A DNA stretch of 64,000 nt, from NCBI RefSeq assembly GCF_003323715.1, contig NZ_QOIN01000035.1, positions 124,001-188,000 of the forward strand, given 5' to 3'. The notes under the pieces are model-generated. The model was given only the letters and a program-made list of their open reading frames with translations. It ran no database searches and was not told the origin of the DNA. Position numbers and translations under genes: made by a program. This stretch comes from Streptomyces diacarni. Lineage in GTDB: Bacteria; Actinomycetota; Actinomycetes; Streptomycetales; Streptomycetaceae. This document shows, in pieces, positions 50,076-59,537 of this stretch; the stretch's first letter is position 1; every line of letters begins with the position of its first letter.

Positions 50076-50573
50076 ATGCGCGTGTACCTCGGCTCCGACC
50101 ATGCCGGTTACGAACTGAAGAACCACCTCGTCGAGTGGCTGGAGTCCGTGGGCCACGAGCCCGTCGACTGCGGCCCCCACCTCTTCGACGCCGAAGACGA
50201 CTACCCTCCGTTCTGCCTCCGCGCCGCCGAACGCACGGTCGCCGACAGCGGCTCCCTCGGCATCGTCATCGGCGGCTCCGGCAACGGCGAGCAGATGGCC
50301 GCCAACAAGGTCCCCGGCGCGCGCTGCGCCCTGGCCTGGTCCGCCGAGACGGCCGCGCTCACCCGCGAGCACAACGACGCCAACCTCGTCAGCGTCGGCG
50401 CCCGGATGCACACCACCGAGGAGGCCGTCTCCTTCGTCGAGACGTTCCTGAACACCTCCTTCTCGCAGGGCGAGCGCCACCGGCGCCGCATCGGCATGCT
50501 CGCCGACTACGAGCGCACCGGTGAGCTGCCGCCCGTCCCCGCCCACCACCCGCAGGCACCCTCCAAGCCCTGA
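50076..50573 (+). CDS. rpiB: Ribose-5-phosphate isomerase B, actinobacterial Glu type
   Basis: A RpiB/LacAB-family enzyme of 165 residues that interconverts ribose 5-phosphate and ribulose 5-phosphate in the pentose phosphate pathway. The N-terminus MRVYLGSDHAGYELK provides the conserved Asp and His. The active-site loop reads IGGSGNGEQMAANKVPGAR: it has Glu72 where E. coli RpiB has a catalytic Cys, the arrangement of M. tuberculosis RpiB. NDANLVSVGARM and RHRRRIGMLADYE complete the family pattern. The ATG at 50076 begins the canonical N-terminus. The glycosylase gene starts 4 bp after its stop, so the two are co-transcribed. Confidence 0.95.
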   Translation: MRVYLGSDHAGYELKNHLVEWLESVGHEPVDCGPHLFDAEDDYPPFCLRAAERTVADSGSLGIVIGGSGNGEQMAANKVPGARCALAWSAETAALTREHNDANLVSVGARMHTTEEAVSFVETFLNTSFSQGERHRRRIGMLADYERTGELPPVPAHHPQAPSKP

Positions 50574-50577
50574 TCCC

Positions 50578-51426
50578 GTGCCCGAGGGACACACCATCCA
50601 CCGGCTGGCCCGCGACGTCGCGGACCGGTTCGCCGGGCACACGCTGGACGTGTCCAGCCCCCAGGGCAAGTTCGCCGACGGCGCCGCGCTGCTCGACGGC
50701 GCGGCGCTGACGGCGACCGAGGCGCACGGCAAACACCTCTTCCTCGGCTTCGGACCCGTCGGCTGGGTGCACATACACCTGGGCCTGTACGGCACCTTCC
50801 GCTTCGGCGAAGGGACGCCCCCCGAGCCCGTCGGCCAGGTACGGCTGCGGCTCGCCACCCGACCCGGCGAGACCCCCGCAGGACCGCTGCACTACGCGGA
50901 CCTGCGCGGCCCCACCCGCTGCGAGCTGCTGGCCGAACCCGAGAAAAGCGCCGTCAGCGACCGGCTCGGGCCCGACCCGCTGCGCGCCGCCTCCGACCCC
51001 GAGGCGGCCTGGGCGCGGATCTCCCGCAGCCGCACGAGCATCGCCGCGCTGCTCATGGACCAGAAGATCGTCGCCGGCGTCGGCAACGTCTACCGCGCCG
51101 AGGTCCTCTTCCGGCACGGCATCGACCCCTACCGCGCCGGCCGCGACCTGGCCCGCGCCGAGTGGGACGGGCTCTGGGAGGACCTGGTCGCCCTGATGAC
51201 GGACGGGGTGCGCAAGAACCGCATCGACACCGTCAGTCACGCGCACACCCCCGAGGCCATGGGACGCCCGCCGCGCGTGGACGACCACGGCGGCGAGGTC
51301 TACGTCTACCGCCGCGCCGGGCAGCCCTGCCTGGTGTGCGGCAGCCCCGTCGCCACCGCCGAACTGGCCGCCCGCAACCTCTTCTGGTGCCCCCACTGCC
51401 AGCGGGAGCGCCCGCGGGGCCGATGA
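50578..51426 (+). CDS. Fpg/Nei family DNA glycosylase (endonuclease VIII-like)
   Basis: A DNA-repair enzyme of 282 residues that excises oxidised bases and nicks the backbone. After removal of the initiator residue, Pro2 becomes the catalytic N-terminal nucleophile, with Glu3 adjacent (VPEGHTIHRLARD); the GTG at 50578 is fixed by this requirement. The central helix-two-turn-helix (LLMDQKIVAGVGNVYRAEVLFRHGIDPYR) and the C-terminal zinc finger (CLVCGSPVATAEL … FWCPHCQRE) are present. PEGHTIHR rather than PELPEVE points to the Nei branch. It is encoded directly after rpiB on the same transcript. Confidence 0.95.
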   Translation: MPEGHTIHRLARDVADRFAGHTLDVSSPQGKFADGAALLDGAALTATEAHGKHLFLGFGPVGWVHIHLGLYGTFRFGEGTPPEPVGQVRLRLATRPGETPAGPLHYADLRGPTRCELLAEPEKSAVSDRLGPDPLRAASDPEAAWARISRSRTSIAALLMDQKIVAGVGNVYRAEVLFRHGIDPYRAGRDLARAEWDGLWEDLVALMTDGVRKNRIDTVSHAHTPEAMGRPPRVDDHGGEVYVYRRAGQPCLVCGSPVATAELAARNLFWCPHCQRERPRGR

Positions 51427-51473
51427 GACGCCGGCCGTGCCCGCTGCCCGAGCAGGCCCCCCCGTGCGCCTCG

Positions 51474-52730
51474 TCAGAAGCCGTGCGGCAGCCAGGGGGC
51501 CGTCTCGCTCGTGAAGGCGGTGGCCGCCGCCCGCAGCGCGCCGGATTCGGGCCGCACCTCGCGCACCAGACCCGCGCTGCCCAGCGCGGCCAGGGAGGTG
51601 CCGCCCAGGTAGGCGCGGCCCAGCTCCCGCACGGACAGCGACAGATCGGCCGCCTCCCGGGTGGGCTCGCACACGGCGCCCTTCTCGTCGCCCGACACCC
51701 GCCACCGCCCGCTGTTCCACGGGCAGAAGGTGTCCTCGACCTCCAGGACGACGTCCAGCGGGGCACCGTAGGAACGGGCGGCCAGCGCGTCGCCCACCTG
51801 CACGAGGCGCACGTACAGCGTGTCGTCGTTGAGGTGTTTCGCGGACCTGCGCGGGTCGTCCACCAGGTGCAGCCACGGGTCGTCCAGCGGCCGGTTGTCC
51901 GCGACGATCGACGTCGTCAGGTCCAGGGACCACAGGAAGCGCCACATCGCCGCGTGTCCGGCCGCGTCCACGGCCTCCAGGTTCCGCAGCCGCACCTCGC
52001 CCTCGGGCGCGCCCGACGCGGAGGCGCCGAGCTTGACCGCGTAGCGGGCGAACGCCACGGGCGTGCCGTCGCGCAGAGCCACCACGCAGCGCAGCGGTGA
52101 GGCGCCGTCGCGCCGGCGCTCGGGGTCGAGCAGGGGCGCGTGCTCCCATCCCGGGCGCCTCTCCAGCATCCCCGGGCGCAGGGGCACGGCCCGCGCGTAG
52201 ACCGCCTCGCACTCCGCGAGCAGTGCGGAGGCCGTGTCGGAGGCCCGCAGTCGAAGCGCGTCCGCCTCGGCGGCCAGGGGCGCGGGAAGGTTCAGCGTGC
52301 TTCTGCTGGTGTCGATCCTGGCCGCCATACGGCCCGCCGCCAGGCCGTATCCGAACCGCCCGTAGATGGCCGCCTCCGACGCCGTCAGCACGGCCAGCGG
52401 CTCCTCACCCGCCGCCCGGATGTCGTCCAACTGGCGGCGCATGAAGGACCGCAGGATGCCGCGCCTGCGGTGGGTGGGTGCCACGCTCACCATCGTCACC
52501 CCGGCGGTGGGCACCACGGCGCCTCCGGGGACGGCCATCCGGAAGGACAGCAGCCCCGCCGTGGCCACAGGACGCCCCTCGTCCCACACCCCCAGGCAGC
52601 GCTCGATCTCGGTCAGCGAGCGGTACAGGTTCCGCTCCTCGGGCGTCTCCTCGTCCACGAACGCACTCAGCACCCTCTCGTACCAGGCGTCCCACTCGGA
52701 GGGCTGGAGAACACGCGGCTCAGTCGTCAT
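51474..52730 (-). CDS. Eis-like GNAT N-acetyltransferase
   Basis: A protein of 418 residues with the Eis tripartite layout: N-terminal GNAT domain with the acetyl-CoA loop (VTMVSVAPTHRRRGILRSFMRRQLDDI), central GNAT-like domain, and sterol-carrier-like C-terminal domain, ending in the free carboxylate PWLPHGF used in Eis catalysis. TASEAAIYGRFGYGLA is diagnostic. Eis enzymes acetylate amines, including aminoglycosides and protein lysines, as hexamers. ATG 52730 (MTTEPRVLQP) fits the family start; ATG 52739 and a longer start at 52760 are possible. It is convergent with the Nei gene. Confidence 0.93.
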   Translation of the reverse strand: MTTEPRVLQPSEWDAWYERVLSAFVDEETPEERNLYRSLTEIERCLGVWDEGRPVATAGLLSFRMAVPGGAVVPTAGVTMVSVAPTHRRRGILRSFMRRQLDDIRAAGEEPLAVLTASEAAIYGRFGYGLAAGRMAARIDTSRSTLNLPAPLAAEADALRLRASDTASALLAECEAVYARAVPLRPGMLERRPGWEHAPLLDPERRRDGASPLRCVVALRDGTPVAFARYAVKLGASASGAPEGEVRLRNLEAVDAAGHAAMWRFLWSLDLTTSIVADNRPLDDPWLHLVDDPRRSAKHLNDDTLYVRLVQVGDALAARSYGAPLDVVLEVEDTFCPWNSGRWRVSGDEKGAVCEPTREAADLSLSVRELGRAYLGGTSLAALGSAGLVREVRPESGALRAAATAFTSETAPWLPHGF

Positions 52731-52854
52731 GCGGCCCATCACAGCAGGCCATTCGAACACCGGCTAACGATTTTGGCCGCGGGCGCGGCGCACGCCCCCG
52801 GTGCCCACGCCGGGAATCGACGGGCAACCAGAGGGGTGGCTAGGCTCCGTGAGC

Positions 52855-54018
52855 ATGGCGCAACGCCGCGCGGGACCCTCCAAGGCGACGACCCGGTCGC
52901 ACCAGGCACTCAAGGCCTGGCACCGGGTCCGCACCAACCTGCGCAAATCCGCCGTCGACTACTTCCGCGGCGGCGCCTCCGACTGGGTCGCGCTGGCCGG
53001 ACTGCTGCTCACCGTCCCGGCGTTGACGTGCGCCACCGTCCTCACCCCGCTGTGGTGCGCCCCCGAGGCGCTGGTGCTGCCCCTCATCGCCGGCGGGCTG
53101 CTGCTGCGGCCCGCCAGCCTGCTGGCGCTCTACGCCGCGGCCGCGATCGCGCTGATGGCCGAGTCACTGCTGCTGGAGCCCTGGGAGTTCAACGACGGCG
53201 CGGGACGCGTCACCCCCGGCACCATCCTGGTGGTCGCCGCCGCAGGACTCTCGGGCCTGCTCATCGCCCAGTTCCGCAGCCGCGTCGGCGTGCCCTGGAG
53301 ACGCGGCGGCACCATGCTCTTCGACCTGCGCGAACGCATCCGCGTCCAGAGCGAGCTGCCCAAGCTGCCGGCTGGGTGGCACCACGAGATGGCGCTGCGT
53401 CCCGCGGGCGGCCAGTCCTTCTCCGGGGACTTCGTCGTCGCCGCCAGGACCGGGCCGAAGCGGCGCACCCTGGAGCTCGTCCTCACCGACGTCTCGGGCA
53501 AGGGCATGGACGCCGCCTCCCGCGCCCTGCTGCTGTCCGGTGCCTTCGGCGGGCTGCTCGGCTCGCTGCCGCCGCACGCCTTCCTGCCCGCGGCCAACGG
53601 CTATCTGCTGCGCCAGTCCTGGGACGAGGGGTTCGCCACCTCCGTCCACCTCGTCCTCGACCTCGACAGCGGCGACTACGAGCTGCTCTCCGCCGGCCAC
53701 GTGCCCGCGATGCAGCTCAACGCCGGTTCCGGCAAGTGGGAGGAGAAGGCCGCCGAGGGCCCGCTGCTGGGCGTCTACGACGGCGCCGAATTCGACCCCG
53801 TCAAGGGCACGCTGCGCCGCGGCGACGTGCTGATGCTCTTCACCGACGGGCTGGTGGAGACCGCGGAACGCGACCTCACCGAGGGCATGGACCGCCTCGC
53901 GGGCGAAGCCGACCGCTACGTCTCCTCCAGTTTCCACGGCGCCGCCTGGCACCTGATCGAATCGGTCGCCCGCGACGTCAACGACGACCGCGCACTACTG
54001 CTGATCTGCCGCGACTGA
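52855..54018 (+). CDS. Membrane PP2C-type (SpoIIE/RsbU) serine phosphatase
   Basis: A protein of 387 residues; the start is ATG 52855 or GTG 52849. A basic N-terminus precedes three or four membrane helices (about 45–150: WVALAGLLLTVPALTCATVL, LVLPLIAGGLLLRPASLLALYAAAAIALMAE, TILVVAAAGLSGLLIAQF). A C-terminal SpoIIE phosphatase domain follows with GGQSFSGDFVVAAR, LVLTDVSGKGMDAA, LLSAGHVPAMQL and LMLFTDGLVETA. There is no PAS, GAF or kinase domain. Enzymes of this class dephosphorylate anti-anti-sigma factors to release sigma factors, but no partner gene is nearby. It is divergent from the Eis gene. Confidence 0.94.
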   Translation: MAQRRAGPSKATTRSHQALKAWHRVRTNLRKSAVDYFRGGASDWVALAGLLLTVPALTCATVLTPLWCAPEALVLPLIAGGLLLRPASLLALYAAAAIALMAESLLLEPWEFNDGAGRVTPGTILVVAAAGLSGLLIAQFRSRVGVPWRRGGTMLFDLRERIRVQSELPKLPAGWHHEMALRPAGGQSFSGDFVVAARTGPKRRTLELVLTDVSGKGMDAASRALLLSGAFGGLLGSLPPHAFLPAANGYLLRQSWDEGFATSVHLVLDLDSGDYELLSAGHVPAMQLNAGSGKWEEKAAEGPLLGVYDGAEFDPVKGTLRRGDVLMLFTDGLVETAERDLTEGMDRLAGEADRYVSSSFHGAAWHLIESVARDVNDDRALLLICRD

Positions 54019-54159
54019 GGGCCGCACCGGCCTGCCCCACGCCCCGTACTGGTGCTGTCCCCACCCCCGGCTCTGGGGCAAGCGGGATGGCCCGGACCCA
54101 CCCTTGATCCATACGTTCGAGGTGACCAACTCGCGGGATCACCAGGGACGGAGAGCGGC

Positions 54160-55011
54160 ATGCGCGAGCACCCGAAGGGGGCACCCATCGCACCGGGAGG
54201 GGCGAGGGGCGCCGTGGAACTGCGCGGGGTCACCCGGCGCTACGGGCGTGGGGTGCGGGCCCTCGACGGCATCTCCCTGACGCTCCCGTACGGCAGCTTC
54301 ACGGCCGTCATGGGCCCCTCGGGATCGGGAAAGTCCACCCTGCTGCAGTGCGCCGCCGGACTCGACCGGCCCACCTCGGGCACCGTCCGCCTCGGCGGCA
54401 CCGACCTGGCCTCGCTCGGTGAGAACAAGCTCACCGCGCTGCGCCGCACCCGGCTCGGCTTCGTCTTCCAGGCGTTCAACCTGCTGCCGTCCCTGACCGT
54501 CGAACAGAACGTGCTGCTGCCGCTGCGGCTGGCCGGGCACCGCCCCGACCGACGGCGGTCGGCGCGCGTGCTGGCCCAGGTCGGCCTCGGCGCGTACGCG
54601 CGCCGCCGTCCCGACCAGCTCTCCGGAGGGCAGCAGCAGAGAGTGGCGCTCGCCCGTGCGCTGGTCACCTCACCCGACGTGATCTTCGCCGACGAGCCGA
54701 CCGGCGCCCTGGACACCGGTACGGCGGGCGAGATCCTCGCCCTGCTGCGCGCCGCGGTGGACGCCCCGCCCGAACCGGTGGGCCCGGCGGGCACCGGCGC
54801 GACGCTCGTCATGGTCACCCACGATCCGGCCGCCGCGGCCCACGCCGACCGCGTCCTCTTCCTGGCGGACGGCACCCTGGTGGACAGCCTGGTCTGTCAC
54901 GCGGGCACGGACACCGCCCGCACGGCCGGCCTGATCGCGGCACGCATGAGCGCCCTCACCGCCCGCCAGGACCCGTGCGGGCCGCAGCCGCGCCCCGAGG
55001 CCGTCGCGTGA
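54160..55011 (+). CDS. ABC transporter ATPase (MacB/LolD type)
   Basis: An ATPase of 283 residues from ATG 54160, preceded by GGGACGGAGAG. Walker A GPSGSGKST near residue 55, Q-loop FVFQAFNLLPSLTVEQN, signature LSGGQQQRVALARAL, Walker B VIFADEPTGALDT and H-loop MVTHDP are all present. This is the MacB/LolD subtype that partners FtsX-like permeases. The next gene starts on its stop codon (GTGA at 55008–55011), so the two are translationally coupled. The C-terminal tail is short and lacks the AbrB-like extension of the ATPase at 4080. Confidence 0.95.
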   Translation: MREHPKGAPIAPGGARGAVELRGVTRRYGRGVRALDGISLTLPYGSFTAVMGPSGSGKSTLLQCAAGLDRPTSGTVRLGGTDLASLGENKLTALRRTRLGFVFQAFNLLPSLTVEQNVLLPLRLAGHRPDRRRSARVLAQVGLGAYARRRPDQLSGGQQQRVALARALVTSPDVIFADEPTGALDTGTAGEILALLRAAVDAPPEPVGPAGTGATLVMVTHDPAAAAHADRVLFLADGTLVDSLVCHAGTDTARTAGLIAARMSALTARQDPCGPQPRPEAVA

Positions 55012-57590
55012 GCCCGCCCGGTGCCCGGCGCCCGCGGGCGCCCTGGCCGGTCAGGATGCTGCCCAACGGGCTGGCGCGGTCCGCGGTCCGGGCCCATCCG
55101 GTCGCCTTCGCGGGCACGTTCGTCGCGCTCACCATGACCGCGATGATCGTCTCGGCCTGCGCCTTCCTGGCGGACACGGGAGCGCGCGCCCGCGCGGTAC
55201 CGCACCGCTACGCCGACGCGCCCGTCGTGGTGACCGCCGACCAGCGCGCGCACCTGTTCACCGGTAGCGGCGAGGCCCGTGCGGACGTCGGCGAGACCGT
55301 CCCCGAACGCGCCAGGATCGCCGTGGAGAAGGCCACCGCCACGGCGCGCGCCGTCCCGGGCGTGGCACGCGTCGTCCCCGATGTGACCGCCACCGTCGGC
55401 GCCCACCACCCCGCGGCAACCCTCACCGGCCACGGCTGGGGCTCCGCCGCCTTCACGGGAACCGGACTCACCGCAGGCGGGCCGCCCCGCACCGACCGCG
55501 ACGTGGTACTCGACGCGGACACCGCGGCGGCCCGCGACCTGGCCCCCGGCGACACCCTCCGGCTCACCACCGCGGACGGAGACCGCACCTTCCGCGTCAC
55601 CGGCGTCGCACGAAAGGGACCGCAGGACGAGGGGACGGCGGCCTGGTTCTCCGACGCCGGGGCACGGGCGCTCGCCGGCCACCCCTCTCGCGCCGACGCC
55701 CTCGCCGTCCTGACCGCGCCGGGAGCCAACACCGAGGCGGTGGCCTCCCGGCTGCGCCGCGCCCTCGGCGAAGGACCCCTCGTCCGCACCGGCCAGGCCA
55801 AAGGCGCCGCGGAGGGCGCGGACGTGGCGTACGGCAAGGAGGCGCTGGAGGCCCTCGGCGTCTCCTTCGGTGTCCTCGCCACGCTGACCGCCGTCTTCAC
55901 CGCCTCGGGCACCGTCGCGCTCTCCCTCACGCAGCGCCGCCGCGAGTTCGCCCTGTTGCGCGCCGTCGGCGCCACCCCACGCCAGATACGCCGCACGGTC
56001 GCCACCGAGACGCTGTTCGTCGCGCCGCTCGCCGGGGCACTGGGCTGTCTGCCCGGAGCGGCGCTGGCCCGCTGGTGGTTCGGCGCGCTGCGCGAGCGCG
56101 ACGCCGTACCGAAGAGCGTCCACCTTCACTTCGGGACGACCTCGGTGGCCGTCGCCGTCGGCGTCACCGTCGGCACCGCGCTGCTGGCCGGCCACCTCGC
56201 CGCACGCCGCCCAGCGAGGACGCGGCCGAAGGAGGCGCTCGGTGACGCGGCCCGCGAACGGTTCCGGCCCGGCGTCGTGCGCACCCTCCTGGGGCTCGGC
56301 GCGCTGGCGGGCGGCCTGGCCATGGTGCGGGTGGCGGGCCAGGAGGGCGGTGAGGACGCGGCGAACCTGGCGCTGGGCGTGGTGCTGCTGCTGATGACGG
56401 CGGTCGCCCTGCTCGGCCAGTACGTCGCCAAGGCCTGCTCCTGGCTGCTCGGGCTGCCGCTGCGCGCCGGCTCCGCCGCCTCCGCGCTGGCCGCCGCGGG
56501 CACCTGGGCCAACGCCCGCAGGCTGGCATCGGTGCTCACGCCCGTCGTCCTGGCCATGTCCTTTGGCTGCACGCTGCTCTTCCTCCAGACCAGCGAGGAC
56601 CGGCAGAGCGACCTCCAGCAGCGGGCGGGGCTGCGTGCCGATCACATCGTCACCGGCTCAGGTGGTGACGAGAGCGCAGGGCTGCCGCGCACCGCGGCGG
56701 AGCGCGCGGCCCGCACGCCCGGCGTGACCGCCGCGGTGGGCGTACTGCGCACGACGGTGCTGGTGGAGATCCGCTCCGGCGGCACCTTCCTGCAGGCGGC
56801 GGACGCGCAGGGCGTCAGCGAGCACCGGGGCCGGCTGTCCGCGGTGGAGGACCTCGGCGTGAGCCACGGCTCGCTCGACGACCTGCGGGACGGCACCGTC
56901 GCCATCGACCGCCTCGTCGCCCGCGGCGCCCGCGTGGGCCTCGGTGACCGGATCGGCCTGCGGCTGCCGGACGGCACCGAGGTGCGGCCCGAGGTGGTCG
57001 CCGTCCACACCCGGGGCACCGGACTCTCCCCGATCGTGCTGGACCGCGCGACGCTGGAGGGCCATCTGGCCTCGCCCTACGACGCGGAAGTACTGGTCCG
57101 CCAGGAGCCGGGAGCCGACACCGCGCGGGTCACCAAGGCCCTCAGCGCCCTGGGCGAGGTCCTCGACACCTCGGCCTGGACCAGGGCGGCGGACCGCGAC
57201 CGCGCCGTCAACAGGTGGGGCAACCTCACCATGGCCCTCGTCCTGAGCTGCTTCGCCGCCGTCGCCGCGGCGAACACCCTGGTGATGACCGTCGCCGACC
57301 GGCGCCGCGAGATGGCCGCGCTGCGGCTGCTGGGCGCGACCAGGGGCCAGGTGCTGCGGATGGTGCACTGGGAGGCGGCGCTGATCACCGTCTCGGCCCT
57401 CGCCCTGGGCACCGGGATCGCCCTGCTCACCCTCGGCCCGATGACCGAAGGGCTCTTCCAGGCGCCGCCGCACGTTCCCCCCGCCCTGTACGCGGCGATC
57501 GCGGCCACCGTGACGGTGCTCACCTTCGCCGCCACGACGGTGCCCGCGCGTGCGGTGCTGCCCGTGCCTGCCCCGGCCGGCCGGCACTGA
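55008..57590 (+). CDS. FtsX-like ABC transporter permease
   Basis: A membrane protein of 860 residues from GTG 55008. A first helix (VAFAGTFVALTMTAMIVSACAFLA) and an external domain of about 240 residues precede a first FtsX block (LEALGVSFGVLATLTAVFTASGTVALSLTQRRREFALLRAVGATPRQIRR). A second half follows with its own external domain and a C-terminal FtsX block (VLSCFAAVAAANTLVMTVADRRREMAALRLLGATRGQVLRMV). It forms a transporter with the coupled ATPase. The substrate is unknown. A strong terminator follows. Confidence 0.94.
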   Translation: MSPPGARRPRAPWPVRMLPNGLARSAVRAHPVAFAGTFVALTMTAMIVSACAFLADTGARARAVPHRYADAPVVVTADQRAHLFTGSGEARADVGETVPERARIAVEKATATARAVPGVARVVPDVTATVGAHHPAATLTGHGWGSAAFTGTGLTAGGPPRTDRDVVLDADTAAARDLAPGDTLRLTTADGDRTFRVTGVARKGPQDEGTAAWFSDAGARALAGHPSRADALAVLTAPGANTEAVASRLRRALGEGPLVRTGQAKGAAEGADVAYGKEALEALGVSFGVLATLTAVFTASGTVALSLTQRRREFALLRAVGATPRQIRRTVATETLFVAPLAGALGCLPGAALARWWFGALRERDAVPKSVHLHFGTTSVAVAVGVTVGTALLAGHLAARRPARTRPKEALGDAARERFRPGVVRTLLGLGALAGGLAMVRVAGQEGGEDAANLALGVVLLLMTAVALLGQYVAKACSWLLGLPLRAGSAASALAAAGTWANARRLASVLTPVVLAMSFGCTLLFLQTSEDRQSDLQQRAGLRADHIVTGSGGDESAGLPRTAAERAARTPGVTAAVGVLRTTVLVEIRSGGTFLQAADAQGVSEHRGRLSAVEDLGVSHGSLDDLRDGTVAIDRLVARGARVGLGDRIGLRLPDGTEVRPEVVAVHTRGTGLSPIVLDRATLEGHLASPYDAEVLVRQEPGADTARVTKALSALGEVLDTSAWTRAADRDRAVNRWGNLTMALVLSCFAAVAAANTLVMTVADRRREMAALRLLGATRGQVLRMVHWEAALITVSALALGTGIALLTLGPMTEGLFQAPPHVPPALYAAIAATVTVLTFAATTVPARAVLPVPAPAGRH

Positions 57591-57615
57591 CGGGCCCGGG
57601 CCCCGCGCACACGAG

Positions 57616-57652
57616 TCGGCCCCCTGCTCCCGTGCAAGGGAGAGGGGGCCGA
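57616..57652. terminator. Terminator between permease and acyltransferase genes
   Basis: TCGGCCCCCTGCTCCC pairs with GGGAGAGGGGGCCGA with one bulged base around GTGCAA, in the convergent gap. Confidence 0.8.
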
Positions 57653-57670
57653 GCCGTGTGCGGGAGCGGG

Positions 57671-58909
57671 CTACCGCTTCCGGTGCGAGACCGGATGCCG
57701 TGCGGCCTCGCCCGACGCGGGAGCGGAACCCGTGGTGGGGGAGGACTCCCTCTTCCGGGCCATGGCGCCCGGATCGCGCTTGAAGAACCAGTCCATCTTC
57801 GGCTCGATGGCGAACTTGAACAGCCTCGTCACCCACGGCGTGCACAGCACCGTCATCATCACGGCGGCCAGCACGGTGATGGCGACCCGGCTCAGCGGGT
57901 GGTCGACCCAGTCCATCTCGTACCAGTCGAACTGGCGCGAGCCCTGGATGAAGAAGATGTGCAGCAGGTACGCGTAGAGCGTGCCCGCGCCCAGCACGGT
58001 GAACCACATGTGCCGCCTCGGCACCCAGGACAGGAAGCAGGCCGTCATCACCAGGCCGCAGCCGAACAGCGCGAGATACATCACAGCGCCCGCCCAGGAG
58101 GGCACGCCCATGTCCGCGGCCGCCTTGTCGTGCAGGAACCAGGCCTTGGACATCCTGGGCACCGCCCAGTAGGCGAAGACCATGGCGCACAGCGTGACCG
58201 GCACGGCGATGTACCGCGCCTCCTTGCGCTTGACCAACTGGAAATGGCGGGGCTGCAACTGCAGGCCGAGCACGAAGAAGGGCAGGAACTGCCCGATGCG
58301 CATCAGGTTCAGGTCGCCGCCGATCGACGGAGTCACGCTGGCCGCGGCGCCGATCACCAGCGCGACCGGCATCGGCCAGCGCAGGCTCTTCCACAGCGGG
58401 GTCGTCAGCCGCCAGATGAACAGTGCGCACAGGAACCACAGTGCGAATCCGGGCTCCTGGAAGTGGAACTCCCGGTCCGGGTCGTCGTTGGCCCAGCGCA
58501 TGAAGAAGGTGTAGGCGAACTGAATCGCCAGGTAGGGCACCACGACCCCGGTGACCAGCCGCTGCACCTGCTTCGGCTTGCCCTCGAAACTCCTGGACAG
58601 ATAGCCGGAGATGATGATGAAAGCGGGCATGTGGAACGTGTAGAGGACGAAGTACAGCGCTTCCGCCGTACGGCTGTCCTCGCGCAACGGGTCCCAGGCG
58701 TGGCCGATCCCGACGAGAACGATCGTCAGGTACTTGGCGTTGTCGAAGAACGGGTCCCGCTGCTTGGCTGCTGGTTTCTTCTGCGCCTTGGGGGACTGCG
58801 GCTTCGCAGGCTCCTCCGGCGACGCCGGCGGCGTCTCGGAGGGTGACTCCTGGCGGACGGGGGGGAGCGGCGCCCGCTCATAACCAGCGTGCAACATCTG
58901 CCGCACCAT
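57671..58909 (-). CDS. Acyltransferase-3 family membrane protein
   Basis: A protein of 412 residues. A Pro/Lys-rich cytoplasmic tail of about 50 residues (QESPSETPPASPEEPAKPQ) precedes the acyltransferase-3 core, which has about ten membrane helices. Landmarks are RDPFFDNAKYLTIVLVGIGHAW with the early His used in O-acyl transfer, YTFHMPAFIIISGYLSRSF, and later IGQFLPFFVLGLQLQP. Its closest named relatives as I recall are fucose-4-O-acetylase-like proteins, which acetylate surface sugars. The start may be ATG 58909 or 58897. No glycan biosynthesis genes adjoin it. Upstream lies a 628-bp non-coding region. Confidence 0.9.
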   Translation of the reverse strand: MVRQMLHAGYERAPLPPVRQESPSETPPASPEEPAKPQSPKAQKKPAAKQRDPFFDNAKYLTIVLVGIGHAWDPLREDSRTAEALYFVLYTFHMPAFIIISGYLSRSFEGKPKQVQRLVTGVVVPYLAIQFAYTFFMRWANDDPDREFHFQEPGFALWFLCALFIWRLTTPLWKSLRWPMPVALVIGAAASVTPSIGGDLNLMRIGQFLPFFVLGLQLQPRHFQLVKRKEARYIAVPVTLCAMVFAYWAVPRMSKAWFLHDKAAADMGVPSWAGAVMYLALFGCGLVMTACFLSWVPRRHMWFTVLGAGTLYAYLLHIFFIQGSRQFDWYEMDWVDHPLSRVAITVLAAVMMTVLCTPWVTRLFKFAIEPKMDWFFKRDPGAMARKRESSPTTGSAPASGEAARHPVSHRKR

Positions 58910-59537
58910 AGCGCGCGAACCTGTGGACCGTAAATTCTCGTCGCGCCTCTTCTTCCCGCCTCCCCGCGTCCTATTCCCCTGCACCGGAACGAAGCTGACG
59001 GATCCTGGCGTGAATGTTCGGTTTGGCACCCGCTGCCCCGCTCGAGCCCGGTCCCACGGGGCGCCGGCGCCCCGCACTCGTGCCCCCGGCGGCGCCACGC
59101 GAGGCTCAGTCGGCGCCCTGTGGGGCCCTGTGAGCGAGCCCACAATTCACAGCCCTGCACCAGCAATTCACAGGCCCGCGACAAACGGCACTCGGTGCCG
59201 ACCGCAATGCACCACGTGCACATATGCGACGCCGCGCATTGATCAGGCCGAAAGTCGAAACCGTTGGCTGAATTACGGACCCCGCTGCCCCTCCCCGGGC
59301 GCGCCCCCGTCAACCCCCTCGGGCACGTCAACCCCGTCAACCCCGTCAACATCGTGAAGCGCGTACCCGGTGTCAACGGTGAGGATTTACCCGATGATGG
59401 GGGCGACGGACGGTCACCCGGTCCCTGCGCCACCGGAGTTGGTGGCACGATGGGTGGGCGCCGTGTGCGCGGGGGTGTGACCACGGTGGCAGGCCCCCAG
59501 GCCGGGTGAGGTTCCGACCATGAGGGTGTGAGCAGTT
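58910..59537. other. 628-bp non-coding region with direct repeats
   Basis: No gene is supported. It contains CAATTCACAG twice with 21-bp spacing (59143 and 59164), in a less GC-rich stretch. A run of GTCAAC hexamers at 59309, 59327, 59336, 59345 and 59372 is phased at multiples of 9 bp. The promoters of the divergent acyltransferase and small membrane protein genes must lie here. Confidence 0.55.
59143..59173. promoter_or_regulatory. Pair of direct repeats CAATTCACAG
   Basis: Two identical 10-mers start 21 bp apart, two helical turns, the usual arrangement for a dimeric activator or response regulator. They lie about 235 bp upstream of the acyltransferase start. Confidence 0.4.

Noticed and set aside
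59264..59509. Small plus-strand frame with VNP repeats
   Set aside because: No ribosome site and the second half is Gly/Arg low complexity; kept only as a repeat observation.
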